Shown: piece by piece, positions 8,036-15,759 of the stretch
How positions within the stretch are numbered: position 1 is the stretch's first letter
Layout: each line of letters begins with the position of its first letter
Source of the DNA: Nocardioides speluncae
Lineage (GTDB): Bacteria > Actinomycetota > Actinomycetes > Propionibacteriales > Nocardioidaceae
Assembly (NCBI RefSeq): GCF_003121585.1
Contig: NZ_QEOO01000050.1
Location: forward strand, 1 to 64,000
Direction: 5' to 3'
Length of the DNA stretch: 64,000 nucleotides
The notes under the pieces: model-generated
Seen by the model: only the letters and a program-made list of their open reading frames with translations
What the model was told of the DNA's origin: nothing
Database searches by the model: none
Translations under genes and position numbers: made by a program

Positions 8036-8598
8036 CGTCGTCAGACGACGAGCCCACGCGGCTCCCCGAGGACTTCCTACGCAAGCCGTCGGACCAGCCG
8101 CCCGCCCAGCCGCCCATCGAGCCGCCGCCCATCGAGCCGCCGGCCGACGCGACACAGGCGTACGGCACGCAGCCGTTCCCACAGCAGGACTACGGCCAGC
8201 AGCAGGCGCCGTACACACAGCCGACGTACGGCGCGCCCGGGGCCTACCCGCAGCAGGGCTACCCGGCGTACGGCTACGGCTACCCGCCGGCGGTGGCGCC
8301 CAAGCACCCGTCGGCGACCACGGCGCTGGTGCTCGGCATCGTCGGTCTGGTCAGCTTCGCGGTCTGTGGCTGCGTCGCGGTGGTGTCGCCGTTCGCGTGG
8401 TACCTCGGCGCCAAGGCGAAGCGGGAGATCGACGAGTCCGGCGGTCAGTACGGCGGCCGCGGCGAGGCGCAGGCCGGCATGATCTGCGGCATCATCGGCA
8501 CCGTCCTGCTGATCCTGATGATCGTCGCGATCGGGATCTTCGTCGCGATCGGCATCGCCGGCGGCTTCGACGACGGCTCCAGCACCACGACCTACTGA
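8032..8598 (+). CDS. DUF4190-type membrane protein
   Basis: 188 aa. Residues 1-85 are a Pro/Gln/Tyr-rich, likely disordered cytosolic region (QQDYGQQQAPYTQPTYG). Two transmembrane helices follow (ATTALVLGIVGLVSFAVCGCVAVVSPFAW and AGMICGIIGTVLLILMIVAIGIFVAIGI) separated by a short loop with LGAKAKREID, the arrangement of DUF4190 proteins common in actinobacteria. Function unknown. Translationally coupled to the deaminase by ATGA. Confidence 0.8.
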   Translation: MTSSDDEPTRLPEDFLRKPSDQPPAQPPIEPPPIEPPADATQAYGTQPFPQQDYGQQQAPYTQPTYGAPGAYPQQGYPAYGYGYPPAVAPKHPSATTALVLGIVGLVSFAVCGCVAVVSPFAWYLGAKAKREIDESGGQYGGRGEAQAGMICGIIGTVLLILMIVAIGIFVAIGIAGGFDDGSSTTTY

Positions 8599-8614
8599 GT
8601 CACGCGGAGCTGGG

Positions 8615-9664
8615 TCACAGGGAGCAGCCGACCAGCACCGGCTCGTTGACCAGCCGGACGCCGTACTTCAGCTCGACGCCGTCGCGGACCTCCAGCGCCA
8701 GCGCCAGCAGGTCGGCCGTGGTCGCGTCGCCGCGGGTGGTGAGCGCCAGCGTGTGCTTGGTCGACAGGCTGACCCGCTCGTTGCCGTAGCCCTTGTGGAA
8801 GCCGGAGCGCTCGATCAGCCAGGCAGCGCTGGTCTTCACGGTGCCGTCGGGCTGCGGCCAGCGCGGCGCGTCCTCGGGGAGGGTGGCGATCTGCTCCGGC
8901 GTCAGGAACGGGTTGGTGAAGAACGAGCCGGCGCTCCAGGTGTCGTGGTCGTCCCGGTCGAGCACCATCCCCTTGCCACGGCGCAGGCCGAGCACCGCCT
9001 CCCGGACCTCGGCGAGCGGCGCCCGCTCACCCTGCTCGACGCCGAGCGTGCGCGCCAGCTCGGCGTACTTGATGGGTGCGCTGAGCGTGCCCTGGGCGAG
9101 CTGGAAGGTGACGTCGAGTACGACGTGGCGCAGCGGGTCGGCCTTGAACCGGCTGTGCCGGTAGCCGAAGCCGCAGTCGGCGTTGGCGAAGGTGCGCACG
9201 CCCTTGAGGACGCGGTCCCAGACCCGGACTCTGGCGACGGTCTGGGAGACCTCCTGGCCGTAGGCGCCGACGTTCTGGATCGGGGTTGCGCCGATCGACC
9301 CGGGGATCCCGGAGAGGGCCTCGATGCCGACCCATCCGGACGCGACCGCCTGGGCGACCACGTCCTCCCAGGTCTCGCCGGCGGCGATGGTGACGGTGAC
9401 GCCGCCGCAGGTCGGGTCGGCGCCGGGCTCGTGGTCGGCGGTCACCCCGCGGGTGGCGACCCTGACGACGGTGCCGGGGAAGCCTTCGTCGGCCACGACC
9501 AGGTTGCTGCCGCCGGCCAGGACCAGCAGCGGCTCACCGGCCTCGTCCGCGCTCCGGACGGCGTCGATCAGCTCCGTCTCGGTCGTCGCCTCGACCCAGG
9601 TGGCGGCGGGCCCGCCGAGCCGGAGGGTGGTGTGGTCAGCCAGCCTGGCAGTCGGCTCAGCCAC
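8615..9664 (-). CDS. murB: UDP-N-acetylenolpyruvoylglucosamine reductase
   Basis: 349 aa. Reduces the enolpyruvyl group of UDP-GlcNAc-enolpyruvate with NADPH and FAD to make UDP-MurNAc, a cytosolic step of peptidoglycan synthesis. FAD-binding segments LVLAGGSNLVVADEGF and GIEALSGIPGSIGATPIQNVGAYGQEV, the catalytic serine in SAGSFFTNP and the C-terminal NEPVLVG (catalytic Glu) are present. Overlaps hadB-like by 8 bp; had-murB adjacency is common in actinobacteria. Confidence 0.96.
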   Translation of the reverse strand: MAEPTARLADHTTLRLGGPAATWVEATTETELIDAVRSADEAGEPLLVLAGGSNLVVADEGFPGTVVRVATRGVTADHEPGADPTCGGVTVTIAAGETWEDVVAQAVASGWVGIEALSGIPGSIGATPIQNVGAYGQEVSQTVARVRVWDRVLKGVRTFANADCGFGYRHSRFKADPLRHVVLDVTFQLAQGTLSAPIKYAELARTLGVEQGERAPLAEVREAVLGLRRGKGMVLDRDDHDTWSAGSFFTNPFLTPEQIATLPEDAPRWPQPDGTVKTSAAWLIERSGFHKGYGNERVSLSTKHTLALTTRGDATTADLLALALEVRDGVELKYGVRLVNEPVLVGCSL

Positions 9665-10034
9665 GCAGCACCGCTTTGGGCAGGCCGAGCACCTTCTGGC
9701 CGTCGCAGGTGACGGTGAGCGACACCGTGGTCAGCCTGTCGTCGCCCTCGGCAGCCTCGCCGGAGACCTCGATCTCGGCCCCACCGTCGGCGGGTACGAC
9801 GACCGGGTTGGTGAACTTGCAGCCGAAGCTGACCACTTCGGCGTCCGGGAACCAGGTCGCGACCGCGCGAGCGGCGAGCGCCATCGTGTACATGCCGTGG
9901 GCGATCACGCCGGGCAGGCCGACGCTGCGCGCGACCTCCTCGTCCTGGTGGATCGGGTTGTGGTCACCGCTGGCTTCGGCGTACGCCACCAGGTCGGCGC
10001 GGGTGATCGTGAAGGCCTGCGGTGCGAGGCTCAT
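9657..10034 (-). CDS. MaoC-family dehydratase, HadB-like
   Basis: 125 aa hot-dog protein with the hydratase-2 motif (AEASGDHNPIHQDEEVARSVGLPGVIAHGMYTMA) holding the catalytic Asp and His. In mycobacteria HadB pairs with HadA or HadC in the FAS-II (3R)-hydroxyacyl-ACP dehydratase. Organisms without mycolic acids keep this pair, so the substrate here is unclear. Start overlaps the end of the HadA-like gene by 4 bp, implying a heterodimer made from one message. Confidence 0.88.
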   Translation of the reverse strand: MSLAPQAFTITRADLVAYAEASGDHNPIHQDEEVARSVGLPGVIAHGMYTMALAARAVATWFPDAEVVSFGCKFTNPVVVPADGGAEIEVSGEAAEGDDRLTTVSLTVTCDGQKVLGLPKAVLRG

Positions 10035-10432
10035 GCGTCGGCCCCCCGGTGGACCAGGGTGGCCTTGGTGGTGCAGACGACCAAGCCGTCGGCGTCGGTG
10101 ATCTCGCTGGCGGTGCCGATGATGTCGGCGCCGCCGATCTGGCGCAGGCTGGCGACGGTGAGCGTCGCGGAGAGTACGTCGCCGGGCACGATCGGGCGGG
10201 TGTAGCTGAACCGCTGCTCGCCGTGGACGATCCGGAACAGGTCGACCTGCTCGGCCTCGAGGAACGCGTTCATCGCCTCGAAGGCGAGCACGATCGGGAA
10301 CGTCGCCGGCGCCGGGCCGCCGTCGTACGTCGCTCCCGTGGTGGCGACGAACGCGCGCACCTTCTCCTCCGACACGGCGTACGGCTGGGTGGGCGGATAG
10401 GCACGCCCGACGAGGGACTGGTCAACCGGCAT
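10031..10432 (-). CDS. MaoC-like N-terminal (FAS1-type) dehydratase subunit, HadA-like
   Basis: 133 aa, matching the PF13452 N-terminal hot-dog family: VGRAYPPTQPYAVSEEKVRAFVATTGA, PATFPIVLAFEA, HGEQRFSYTRPIVPGDVLSA. It lacks the Asp/His hydratase motif and is expected to be the substrate-binding, non-catalytic partner of the downstream HadB-like protein. Upstream is a TetR gene on the same strand, 4 bp away; in related genomes rpmG usually comes next, so the TetR/membrane-protein pair looks inserted. Confidence 0.87.
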   Translation of the reverse strand: MPVDQSLVGRAYPPTQPYAVSEEKVRAFVATTGATYDGGPAPATFPIVLAFEAMNAFLEAEQVDLFRIVHGEQRFSYTRPIVPGDVLSATLTVASLRQIGGADIIGTASEITDADGLVVCTTKATLVHRGADA

Positions 10433-10436
10433 GGCG

Positions 10437-11030
10437 TCACGCTAGCAACGCGGTGAAGCCGGCGAGATACGACTCCTCGTCGACGTCGTCGAGGATCAGG
10501 CCCTGCAGGGCGAACCCGATCATCAGGCTGTACATCGACCGGGCCATCTGGTCGAGGTCGCCGTCGGGTCCGAGGTTGCCGTCGGCGCGGGCCCGGGCGA
10601 GCACCCGGGCCCAGGACTTGATGATCGAGTCGATGTTGGTGCGCACGATCTCCTTGACCTCGTCGTCGCGCGCCGCTTCGGACCAGGCATGGATCGCGAT
10701 CCGCGGCAGACCACCCTCGCTGTCGGCGGTGAGCCCGCGCGCACGGGCCAGCACGACCTCGAGTGCGCCCGGCAGCGTCACCTGGTCATCGCCGTCGGCG
10801 AGGGTGTCGAGGTCGGCGGCGAAGCCCCCGACCGCGCGCCGCGCGATGGCCTGGATCAGGTCGTTCTTGCCCTTGAAGTAGCCGTAGACCGCGCCGGCAG
10901 AGAGCCCGGACTCGGCGATGACGTTGGCCATCGTCATCTTGTGGAACCCGTCCCGAGCGACACAGCGCATTGCCGCCGACAGGATCTGGTCGCGACGGGC
11001 GGTGCGGTGTTCCTCGGTCACTCTGGGCAT
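10437..11030 (-). CDS. TetR-family transcriptional regulator
   Basis: 197 aa from ATG 11030 (MPRVTEEHRTARRDQILSAA). N-terminal HTH (FHKMTMANVIAESGLSAGAVYGYFKGKNDLIQA) and a C-terminal TetR ligand domain of about 150 residues. It is divergent from the membrane-protein gene at 11130, and the gap holds two copies of a palindrome (11045-11058, 11102-11115) that are the likely operators for repression of both genes. Confidence 0.93.
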   Translation of the reverse strand: MPRVTEEHRTARRDQILSAAMRCVARDGFHKMTMANVIAESGLSAGAVYGYFKGKNDLIQAIARRAVGGFAADLDTLADGDDQVTLPGALEVVLARARGLTADSEGGLPRIAIHAWSEAARDDEVKEIVRTNIDSIIKSWARVLARARADGNLGPDGDLDQMARSMYSLMIGFALQGLILDDVDEESYLAGFTALLA

Positions 11031-11044
11031 GCGCCTCACAGTAA

Positions 11045-11115
11045 AACGAATATTCGTTCTTGACAAGGCGGCGGTCGTGGATCCACAGTTGAGCCATACA
11101 GAACGAACATTCTTT
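11045..11115. promoter_or_regulatory. Paired TetR operators in the divergent promoter region
   Basis: AACGAATATTCGTT (11045-11058, perfect palindrome) and AACGAACATTCTTT (11102-11115, two differences) have centres 57 bp apart. A TTGACA at 11060-11065 directs transcription towards the membrane-protein gene. The perfect site lies about 15 bp upstream of the TetR start, so autorepression is likely. Confidence 0.7.
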
Positions 11116-11129
11116 TTAGGAGCTCGACC

Positions 11130-12104
11130 ATAAACCCCAAGAAGCTCACCATCGCAGTCCTCGGCCTGACGGCACTCCTCTCGCTCGTCCTGGTCGCGTT
11201 CACCTGGCCGGCCAGCGAGCTCGAGCCGCGCGCCGTACCCGTCGCGGTGGTCGGGCCGCCGCAGGCCGTCACCGCCTTCGAGCAGGGCACCGCCCAGCTC
11301 GGCGAGAACGCCCTCGACCTCACCACCCTCGACTCCCGGGAGGAGGCGGTCGAGGCGATCCAGGACCGCGAGGTGTACGCCGCGTTCGTGCTCGATCCGG
11401 CCGGCACCGAGACCCTGACCGCCTCCGCCGCCAGCCCGACCGTCGCCCAGCTGGCCCGCGACATCGGCAGCCACGCGGCCGGACCCGATGCGCCTCCCGG
11501 CACCGTGACCGACGTCGTACCGCTGCCGGAGGACGACCCGCGCGGTGCCGTGTTCTCCTCCGGGGCGCTGCCGCTGGCGATCGGCGGCATCATCACCGGC
11601 GTGGTCTTCGGGCTGGTCTTCCGGGGTCGTGAGGAGCGGGTGATCGGCGTGCTCGGCGTCTCGGCGGCTGCCGGCCTGGCGCTCGCGGGCGTGATGCAGG
11701 GCTGGCTGGACGTGCTGGGTGGCAGCTACTGGGCAAACGCTGGCGTGATGGCGCTCGGCATCGCCGCGATCGCCGCGGTCATCGTCGGCCTGGTCAACCA
11801 GATCGGGCCGCCAGGCATCGCGCTGGGCGCGATCGTGGTGATGCTGCTCGGCAACCCGCTGTCCGGCCTCACCTCGGCGCCGGAGCTGCTGCCGACCGGC
11901 TGGGGCGCGTTCGGCCAGGTGCTCCCGCCCGGCGCGACGGGGACCGGGCTTCGGTCGACGGCGTTCTTCGACGGCGCGGCCGTGGGTACGCCGCTGATCG
12001 TGCTCGGCTGCTGGGTGCTGGCCGGCGTCGTACTGATCATGCTGCCCTCTCGGCGCACCACTGAGGAGGTCCAAGCGGTGGCAGTTTCACAAGGGACCTT
12101 GTGA
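11130..12104 (+). CDS. YhgE/Pip- or ABC-2-like membrane protein, apparent AUA start
   Basis: About 324 aa. Coding character begins at 11130 with ATA AAC CCC AAG AAG, preceded by TTTTAGGAG at a normal distance; no ATG, GTG or TTG is in frame before the GTG at 11247, which would remove the first membrane helix (LTIAVLGLTALLSLVLVAFTW). Residues about 30-135 form an extracytoplasmic domain, followed by four to five helices ending LGCWVLAGVVLIMLPS. This topology resembles YhgE/Pip and ABC-2 permease-like exporters commonly controlled by TetR genes. The last residues and stop lie in a palindrome at 12086-12105. Confidence 0.7.
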   Translation: MNPKKLTIAVLGLTALLSLVLVAFTWPASELEPRAVPVAVVGPPQAVTAFEQGTAQLGENALDLTTLDSREEAVEAIQDREVYAAFVLDPAGTETLTASAASPTVAQLARDIGSHAAGPDAPPGTVTDVVPLPEDDPRGAVFSSGALPLAIGGIITGVVFGLVFRGREERVIGVLGVSAAAGLALAGVMQGWLDVLGGSYWANAGVMALGIAAIAAVIVGLVNQIGPPGIALGAIVVMLLGNPLSGLTSAPELLPTGWGAFGQVLPPGATGTGLRSTAFFDGAAVGTPLIVLGCWVLAGVVLIMLPSRRTTEEVQAVAVSQGTL

Positions 12105-12169
12105 ACCTGTCCCGACCCGCGCGAAGTTTCCAACGGGCTGGGACGGTTTCACAAGGGACCTTGTGAAAC
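12084..12169. repeat. Two copies of a TTCACAAGG..CCTTGTGAA palindrome
   Basis: Copy one (12086-12105) has 9-bp arms around GA and contains the membrane-protein stop codon; copy two (12146-12169) has 11-bp arms GTTTCACAAGG/CCTTGTGAAAC. They are 60 bp apart, with flanking GTCCC and GGGAC that could pair. Lying between convergent genes, they may terminate transcription from both sides. Confidence 0.7.
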
Positions 12170-12202
12170 AGCCCGGCCATGCCACGCCACCCGCAGATGC
12201 GT

Positions 12203-12239
12203 CGAGGGCGGCCACCCAACGATCGGGTGGCCGCCCTCG
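12203..12239 (-). terminator. Strong 15-bp hairpin after rpmG
   Basis: CGAGGGCGGCCACCC (12203-12217), loop of 7, then GGGTGGCCGCCCTCG (12225-12239), 21 bp past the rpmG stop. A perfect 15-bp GC-rich stem; functions on either strand. Confidence 0.75.
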
Positions 12240-12260
12240 GCGGTGGTTAGGGGTGACGCG

Positions 12261-12431
12261 TCAGCGCGTTTCCTTGTGCTCGGTGTGCTTGCGGCAACGC
12301 GGGCAGAACTTCTTCATCTCAAGCCGGTCGGGGTCGTTCCGACGGTTCTTCTTGGTGATGTAGTTGCGCTCCTTGCAGTCCACGCAGGCGAGCGTGATCT
12401 TGGGGCGAACGTCAGAGCTCTTGCTGGCCAC
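12261..12431 (-). CDS. rpmG: 50S ribosomal protein L33 (zinc-binding form)
   Basis: 56 aa with a GTG start at 12431 and AAGGA upstream. MASKSSDVRPKITLACVDC then NYITKKNRRNDPDRLEMKKF identify L33. Both cysteine pairs (CVDC, CPRC) are present, so this is the zinc-ribbon (C+) form used when zinc is plentiful. Followed by a strong hairpin; upstream on the same strand lie tRNA-Met and tRNA-Thr, the usual actinobacterial neighbourhood. Confidence 0.96.
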   Translation of the reverse strand: MASKSSDVRPKITLACVDCKERNYITKKNRRNDPDRLEMKKFCPRCRKHTEHKETR

Positions 12432-12493
12432 GGTAGGTCCTTCGTTGAAGCGGATGGTGCTGCGCGGGTGCTACGGGTAGCGGGCGGTTCGTG

Positions 12494-12567
12494 TAGCGGG
12501 GGCGGGACTCGAACCCGCGACACCACGATTATGAGCCGTGTGCTCTAACCACCTGAGCTACCCCGCC
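12494..12567 (-). tRNA. tRNA-Met (anticodon CAT)
   Basis: Minus strand: acceptor GGCGGGG pairs with CCCCGCT (last pair G-U), D-arm TAGCTCAGGTGGTTAGAGCA, anticodon loop CTCATAA, T-arm CGGGTTCGAGTCCCG, discriminator A. A fully paired acceptor end argues for elongator rather than initiator tRNA. Confidence 0.95.
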
Positions 12568-12573
12568 GCCGAG

Positions 12574-12646
12574 AGCCCCTTTACGGAATCGAACCGTAGA
12601 CCTTCTCCTTACCATGGAGACGCTCTGCCGACTGAGCTAAAGGGGC
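12574..12646 (-). tRNA. tRNA-Thr (anticodon GGT)
   Basis: Minus strand: acceptor GCCCCTT pairs with AAGGGGC, D-arm TAGCTCAGTCGGCAGAGC, anticodon stem TCTCC/GGAGA with loop ATGGTAA (GGT), T-arm ACGGTTCGATTCCGT. Six bases separate it from tRNA-Met, so both are probably cut from one transcript. Confidence 0.96.
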
Positions 12647-12711
12647 AACGACCGAGAAGAATACACAGGGCAGCGCCGATCCCGAAATCGGCTGCAGCCC
12701 CGTTGCAGAGG

Positions 12712-13332
12712 CTACTCCGAGGACCTCCAGAGGGCCACGAAATAGGTCAGGCCGAAGGGGTCGTCGCGGTACCTCAGCTCGGCGCGGGACGCCTTCGGGA
12801 TCGCCCTGCCCAGGGCCGCGAACGTGTGCCGGCCGGTCACCATCAGCTCCGCCGCGAGCTGCTGGTCCAGGCCGGCGAGAGCGGTGCCGTCGCCGGCGGC
12901 CAGCGCCTCGGCGAGACGGTCGTCGAAGGCGAAGCTGCGCTCGTCGAGATGGCCCGGCGCGGCCTGGCCGCGGCACGCCGTACCGTCGCCGAGGACGAGC
13001 AACCCATGCCCCTCGAGACAGGTCAGCGGCGGACCGGTGCTCGGCTCCGTGATCGGCACGATCTCGGTGGGTACGGCGACCTCGGCGAGGGCAAGCAGCT
13101 CGGTCGCGACCTGGGCGGCCAGCGGGCCGCTGCCGGCCCGCCCACTCGGGCGCCGGTAGTCCTCGGGTGCGCCGACGATCCCGCTCGGCACCAGCACCGC
13201 CAGCGCATCCAGTCCCTCGGCGAGGTCGGCCACGGTCTCGACCGCCGTCTTGCGGAGGTCGGTCATCGGGTCGACGAGGCCGCTCTCCCCCGGCAGGAGC
13301 AGCGGCGCCATCGGGACGACGGCGGCCCTCAT
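12712..13332 (-). CDS. Class III extradiol dioxygenase subunit B-like protein
   Basis: 206 aa from ATG 13332. The start MRAAVVPMAPLLLPGESG parallels the LigB-like actinobacterial family (AAAVCPHPPLLVPE type), followed by LAVLVPSG and a C-terminal AAELMVTGRHTFAALG segment typical of these 200-240 aa proteins. The usual N-terminal CPHPP is here VPMAP, so the metal-ligand histidine seems absent and catalysis is doubtful. Overlaps the folP2 stop by 4 bp and is probably cotranscribed with it. Confidence 0.6.
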   Translation of the reverse strand: MRAAVVPMAPLLLPGESGLVDPMTDLRKTAVETVADLAEGLDALAVLVPSGIVGAPEDYRRPSGRAGSGPLAAQVATELLALAEVAVPTEIVPITEPSTGPPLTCLEGHGLLVLGDGTACRGQAAPGHLDERSFAFDDRLAEALAAGDGTALAGLDQQLAAELMVTGRHTFAALGRAIPKASRAELRYRDDPFGLTYFVALWRSSE

Positions 13333-14189
13333 GCGAGGGCCCGGGTGGCGCGGGCGGGCGGGCGTACGCCGCGGATCGAGGCCACCATGTCGAGCACCTG
13401 CCGGGTCTCGACGACCTGATGGGCACGGAACACTCGGGCGCCGTGCCAGGCGCTGATCGCGGTCGCAGCGAGGGTGCCGGTGAGCCGCTGGTCGGTCGGC
13501 AAGTCGAGGGTCTCGCCGACGAAGTCCTTGTTGGACAGGCTCACCAGCACCGGCCAGCCGGTCGCGACCATCTCGTCGAGGCGGCGGGTGATCTCCAGCG
13601 AGTGCCAGGTGGTCTTCTCGAAGTCGTGGGCCGGGTCGATCAGCACCGACTCCCGCCGTACACCGGCCGCGACGGCACGCTCGGCCAACGCCACCGTGTC
13701 GCGGATCGCGGCGGCGACCACGTCGTCGTAGCTGACGCGGTGGGGAGGCTGGCGGGGCGTCGCGTTGTTGGTGTGGGTGCAGACGTACGCCGCACCCGCA
13801 GCCGCCGCCACCTCGATCAGCTCCGGGTCGTGGCCACCCCACGCGTCGTTGACCAGGTCGGCGCCCGCCTCGCACACCGCCCCGCCGACGCTCGCGCGCC
13901 AGGTGTCGACCGAGATCACCAGGTCCGGGAACTCGGCGCGCACCCGGGCCACGAAGTCGACCGTGCGCCGGGCCTCCTCCTCGGCCGTCACCTCGTCCCC
14001 CGGCCCCGCCTTCACGCCGCCGATGTCGACGATCTCGGCGCCCTCGGCCACCACCTCACGGACCCGGTCGAGCGCCGCCTCCTCGGCGTACGTCGCGCCC
14101 TTGTCGTAGAACGAGTCGCGGGTGCGGTTGACGATCGCCATCACCAGCAGCGCGTCGTCGTCGAAGGTGTGGCGTCCCAGCCGGAGCAT
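13329..14189 (-). CDS. folP2: Dihydropteroate synthase homologue, FolP2 type
   Basis: 286 aa TIM-barrel protein. It carries MAIVNRTRDSFYDKGATY where canonical DHPS has NVTPDSFSDGG, then VDIGGVKAGPG, ISVDTWRA, LVNDAWGG, LIDPAHDFEKTTWHS and FRAHQVVETRQVLDMVASIRG. This pattern matches the second actinobacterial homologue (FolP2), whose mycobacterial members do not show DHPS activity and are linked by context to other pathways. True folate function should therefore not be assumed. ATG 14189 chosen because residues upstream belong to a repeat element. Confidence 0.85.
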   Translation of the reverse strand: MLRLGRHTFDDDALLVMAIVNRTRDSFYDKGATYAEEAALDRVREVVAEGAEIVDIGGVKAGPGDEVTAEEEARRTVDFVARVRAEFPDLVISVDTWRASVGGAVCEAGADLVNDAWGGHDPELIEVAAAAGAAYVCTHTNNATPRQPPHRVSYDDVVAAAIRDTVALAERAVAAGVRRESVLIDPAHDFEKTTWHSLEITRRLDEMVATGWPVLVSLSNKDFVGETLDLPTDQRLTGTLAATAISAWHGARVFRAHQVVETRQVLDMVASIRGVRPPARATRALA

Positions 14190-14220
14190 GCCATCGAGCC
14201 TAGGCAACCCGCCCCAGCCA

Positions 14221-14297
14221 GCGCTGACCGGGCACGAACGGCGAACCATATGTGCCAGGTCGACGTGCCTCAGGAACCATTTGTGCCCGGTCAGCGC
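14221..14297. repeat. CTGACCGGGCAC inverted-repeat element, 77 bp
   Basis: Perfect 15-bp ends GCGCTGACCGGGCAC (14221-14235) and GTGCCCGGTCAGCGC (14283-14297). On the minus strand the interior has two direct copies of GGCACANATGGTTC. It shares the end motif and the TGGTTCCTGA segment with 1170-1259, and lies between the amidase stop and the folP2 start, where it could end or process the transcript. Confidence 0.8.
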
Positions 14298-14313
14298 CTT
14301 GCGCGTGGCGGGG

Positions 14314-15723
14314 TCAGTCCTGGATGCGGGCCCAGGGCTGGGCCTGCTCGAGCTCGAAGCCGAGCTCAAGGAGGCGGGCCTCGCGGCCGGCAGCGGCGGC
14401 GAACATCATGCCGAGCGGCATTCCGTCGGTGGTCTGGCCGAGCGGCAGCGAGAGGGCGGGGTCGCCGGTCGCATTGTGGAGCGGGGTGAACACGACCCAG
14501 TCCCGCAGCCGCTCCAGCCGTGTCTCGAAGTCGACCTCGGCGCCGACCCAGCCGAGCTTCGGGGTGGCGGTGCCGAGGGTCGGCGTCAGGATCACGTCGT
14601 ACTGCTTGAACACGCGGGCGGTGAGCCGGCGGCTGGCGCGCAGCCGCGCGATCGCGAACGGCAGCATCGGCATCCGGCGACGGGCGAGCTGGGCGAAGCC
14701 GAGCGTGATCCCGTCGTGCTTGGTCGGGTCGTAGCTGGCCCCGAACGCGCGGCGGCCGGTCTGCATCACGAACAGCGACAGGAACGACCAGTAGGTGATG
14801 AAGTCCTCGGTCAGGTAGTGCGGGACCGGTGGGGCGATCTCCTCGACGTGGTGGCCCAGGCCCTCCAGCAGCGCGGCGGTCTTGAGGGTCTGCTCGCGGA
14901 CCTCGGGCGTGGATGCCCGGTCGGGGGACCGGGTGACGACCGCGATCCGCAGCCGGTCCCGGCCCGGACCGGTGACCTCGCCGACCGGCGGCAGGGCGCG
15001 GTTGCGATAGACCCGCTCGGCCTCCCGGAAGAACGCCGCCGTGTCCCGCATCGACCGGGTGACCACACCGTCCGCGACCACCTGGACCGGCATCTGCCGC
15101 AGCTCCTTGTCCGACGGGATCCGGCCGCGGGTCGGCTTGAGCCCGACCAGGCCGTTGACCGCCGCCGGGATCCGGATCGAGCCGCCGCCGTCGTTGGCGT
15201 GGGCGATCGGCAGCGCGCCGGCCGCGACGAAGGCCGCGGCACCCGCCGACGAGGCGCCGGCGGGGTGCTCGGTGTTCCACGGGCTGGCCACCGAGCCGAG
15301 CCGGGCGTGCTCGGCCGTCGGCGTGAAGCCGAACTCCGAGAGCTGGCTCTTGCCGAGGGTGAGCATCCCGGTCGCGTGGTACATCCGCGCGTAGTCGCCG
15401 TCCGCGCGCGAGGGCGGCATGGTGAACGCGTCACTGCCGTTCTGGGTGGGGATGCCCGCGACGTTGGAGTTGTCCTTGACCAGCGTGGGTACGCCGGCGA
15501 AGTAGCCGCCGCGCGGGTCCTTCGCCTGCATCCGGGCCCGGTCGTAGTCGGCGTACGCTAGGCCGTTGAGCTCGGGGTTGACCTTCTCGATCCGGGCGAT
15601 GGCTGCGTCGACGACCTCCGGGATCGAGACCTGCCGGCCCTGGATGGCCTCGACCAGACCGACCGTATCGAGGTCGCCGAGAGCGTCGTCGGTGAAGGCG
15701 TGCACGCGTGTCATGGCGGTCAC
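14314..15723 (-). CDS. Amidase (amidase-signature family)
   Basis: 469 aa cytosolic hydrolase. The Ser-cisSer-Lys triad is visible: Lys in VPTLVKDNSN, cis-Ser in PAGASSAGAAAFVAAG, nucleophile Ser in HANDGGGSIRIPAAVNGLVGLKPT. Sequence style is close to 6-aminohexanoate-cyclic-dimer hydrolases and other wide-range amidases rather than GatA (no gatC/gatB nearby), so the substrate is unknown. ATG at 15723; a second ATG at 15714 is possible. Monocistronic. Confidence 0.9.
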   Translation of the reverse strand: MTAMTRVHAFTDDALGDLDTVGLVEAIQGRQVSIPEVVDAAIARIEKVNPELNGLAYADYDRARMQAKDPRGGYFAGVPTLVKDNSNVAGIPTQNGSDAFTMPPSRADGDYARMYHATGMLTLGKSQLSEFGFTPTAEHARLGSVASPWNTEHPAGASSAGAAAFVAAGALPIAHANDGGGSIRIPAAVNGLVGLKPTRGRIPSDKELRQMPVQVVADGVVTRSMRDTAAFFREAERVYRNRALPPVGEVTGPGRDRLRIAVVTRSPDRASTPEVREQTLKTAALLEGLGHHVEEIAPPVPHYLTEDFITYWSFLSLFVMQTGRRAFGASYDPTKHDGITLGFAQLARRRMPMLPFAIARLRASRRLTARVFKQYDVILTPTLGTATPKLGWVGAEVDFETRLERLRDWVVFTPLHNATGDPALSLPLGQTTDGMPLGMMFAAAAGREARLLELGFELEQAQPWARIQD

Positions 15724-15759
15724 GTTACTTCTCGGTCACAACGGATGTCAGTCCGCCGC

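Noticed and set aside
11031..12074. Long N-terminal extension of the TetR frame on the minus strand
   Set aside because: It is antisense to the membrane-protein gene and low-complexity Arg/Gly; the HTH starts directly after ATG 11030.
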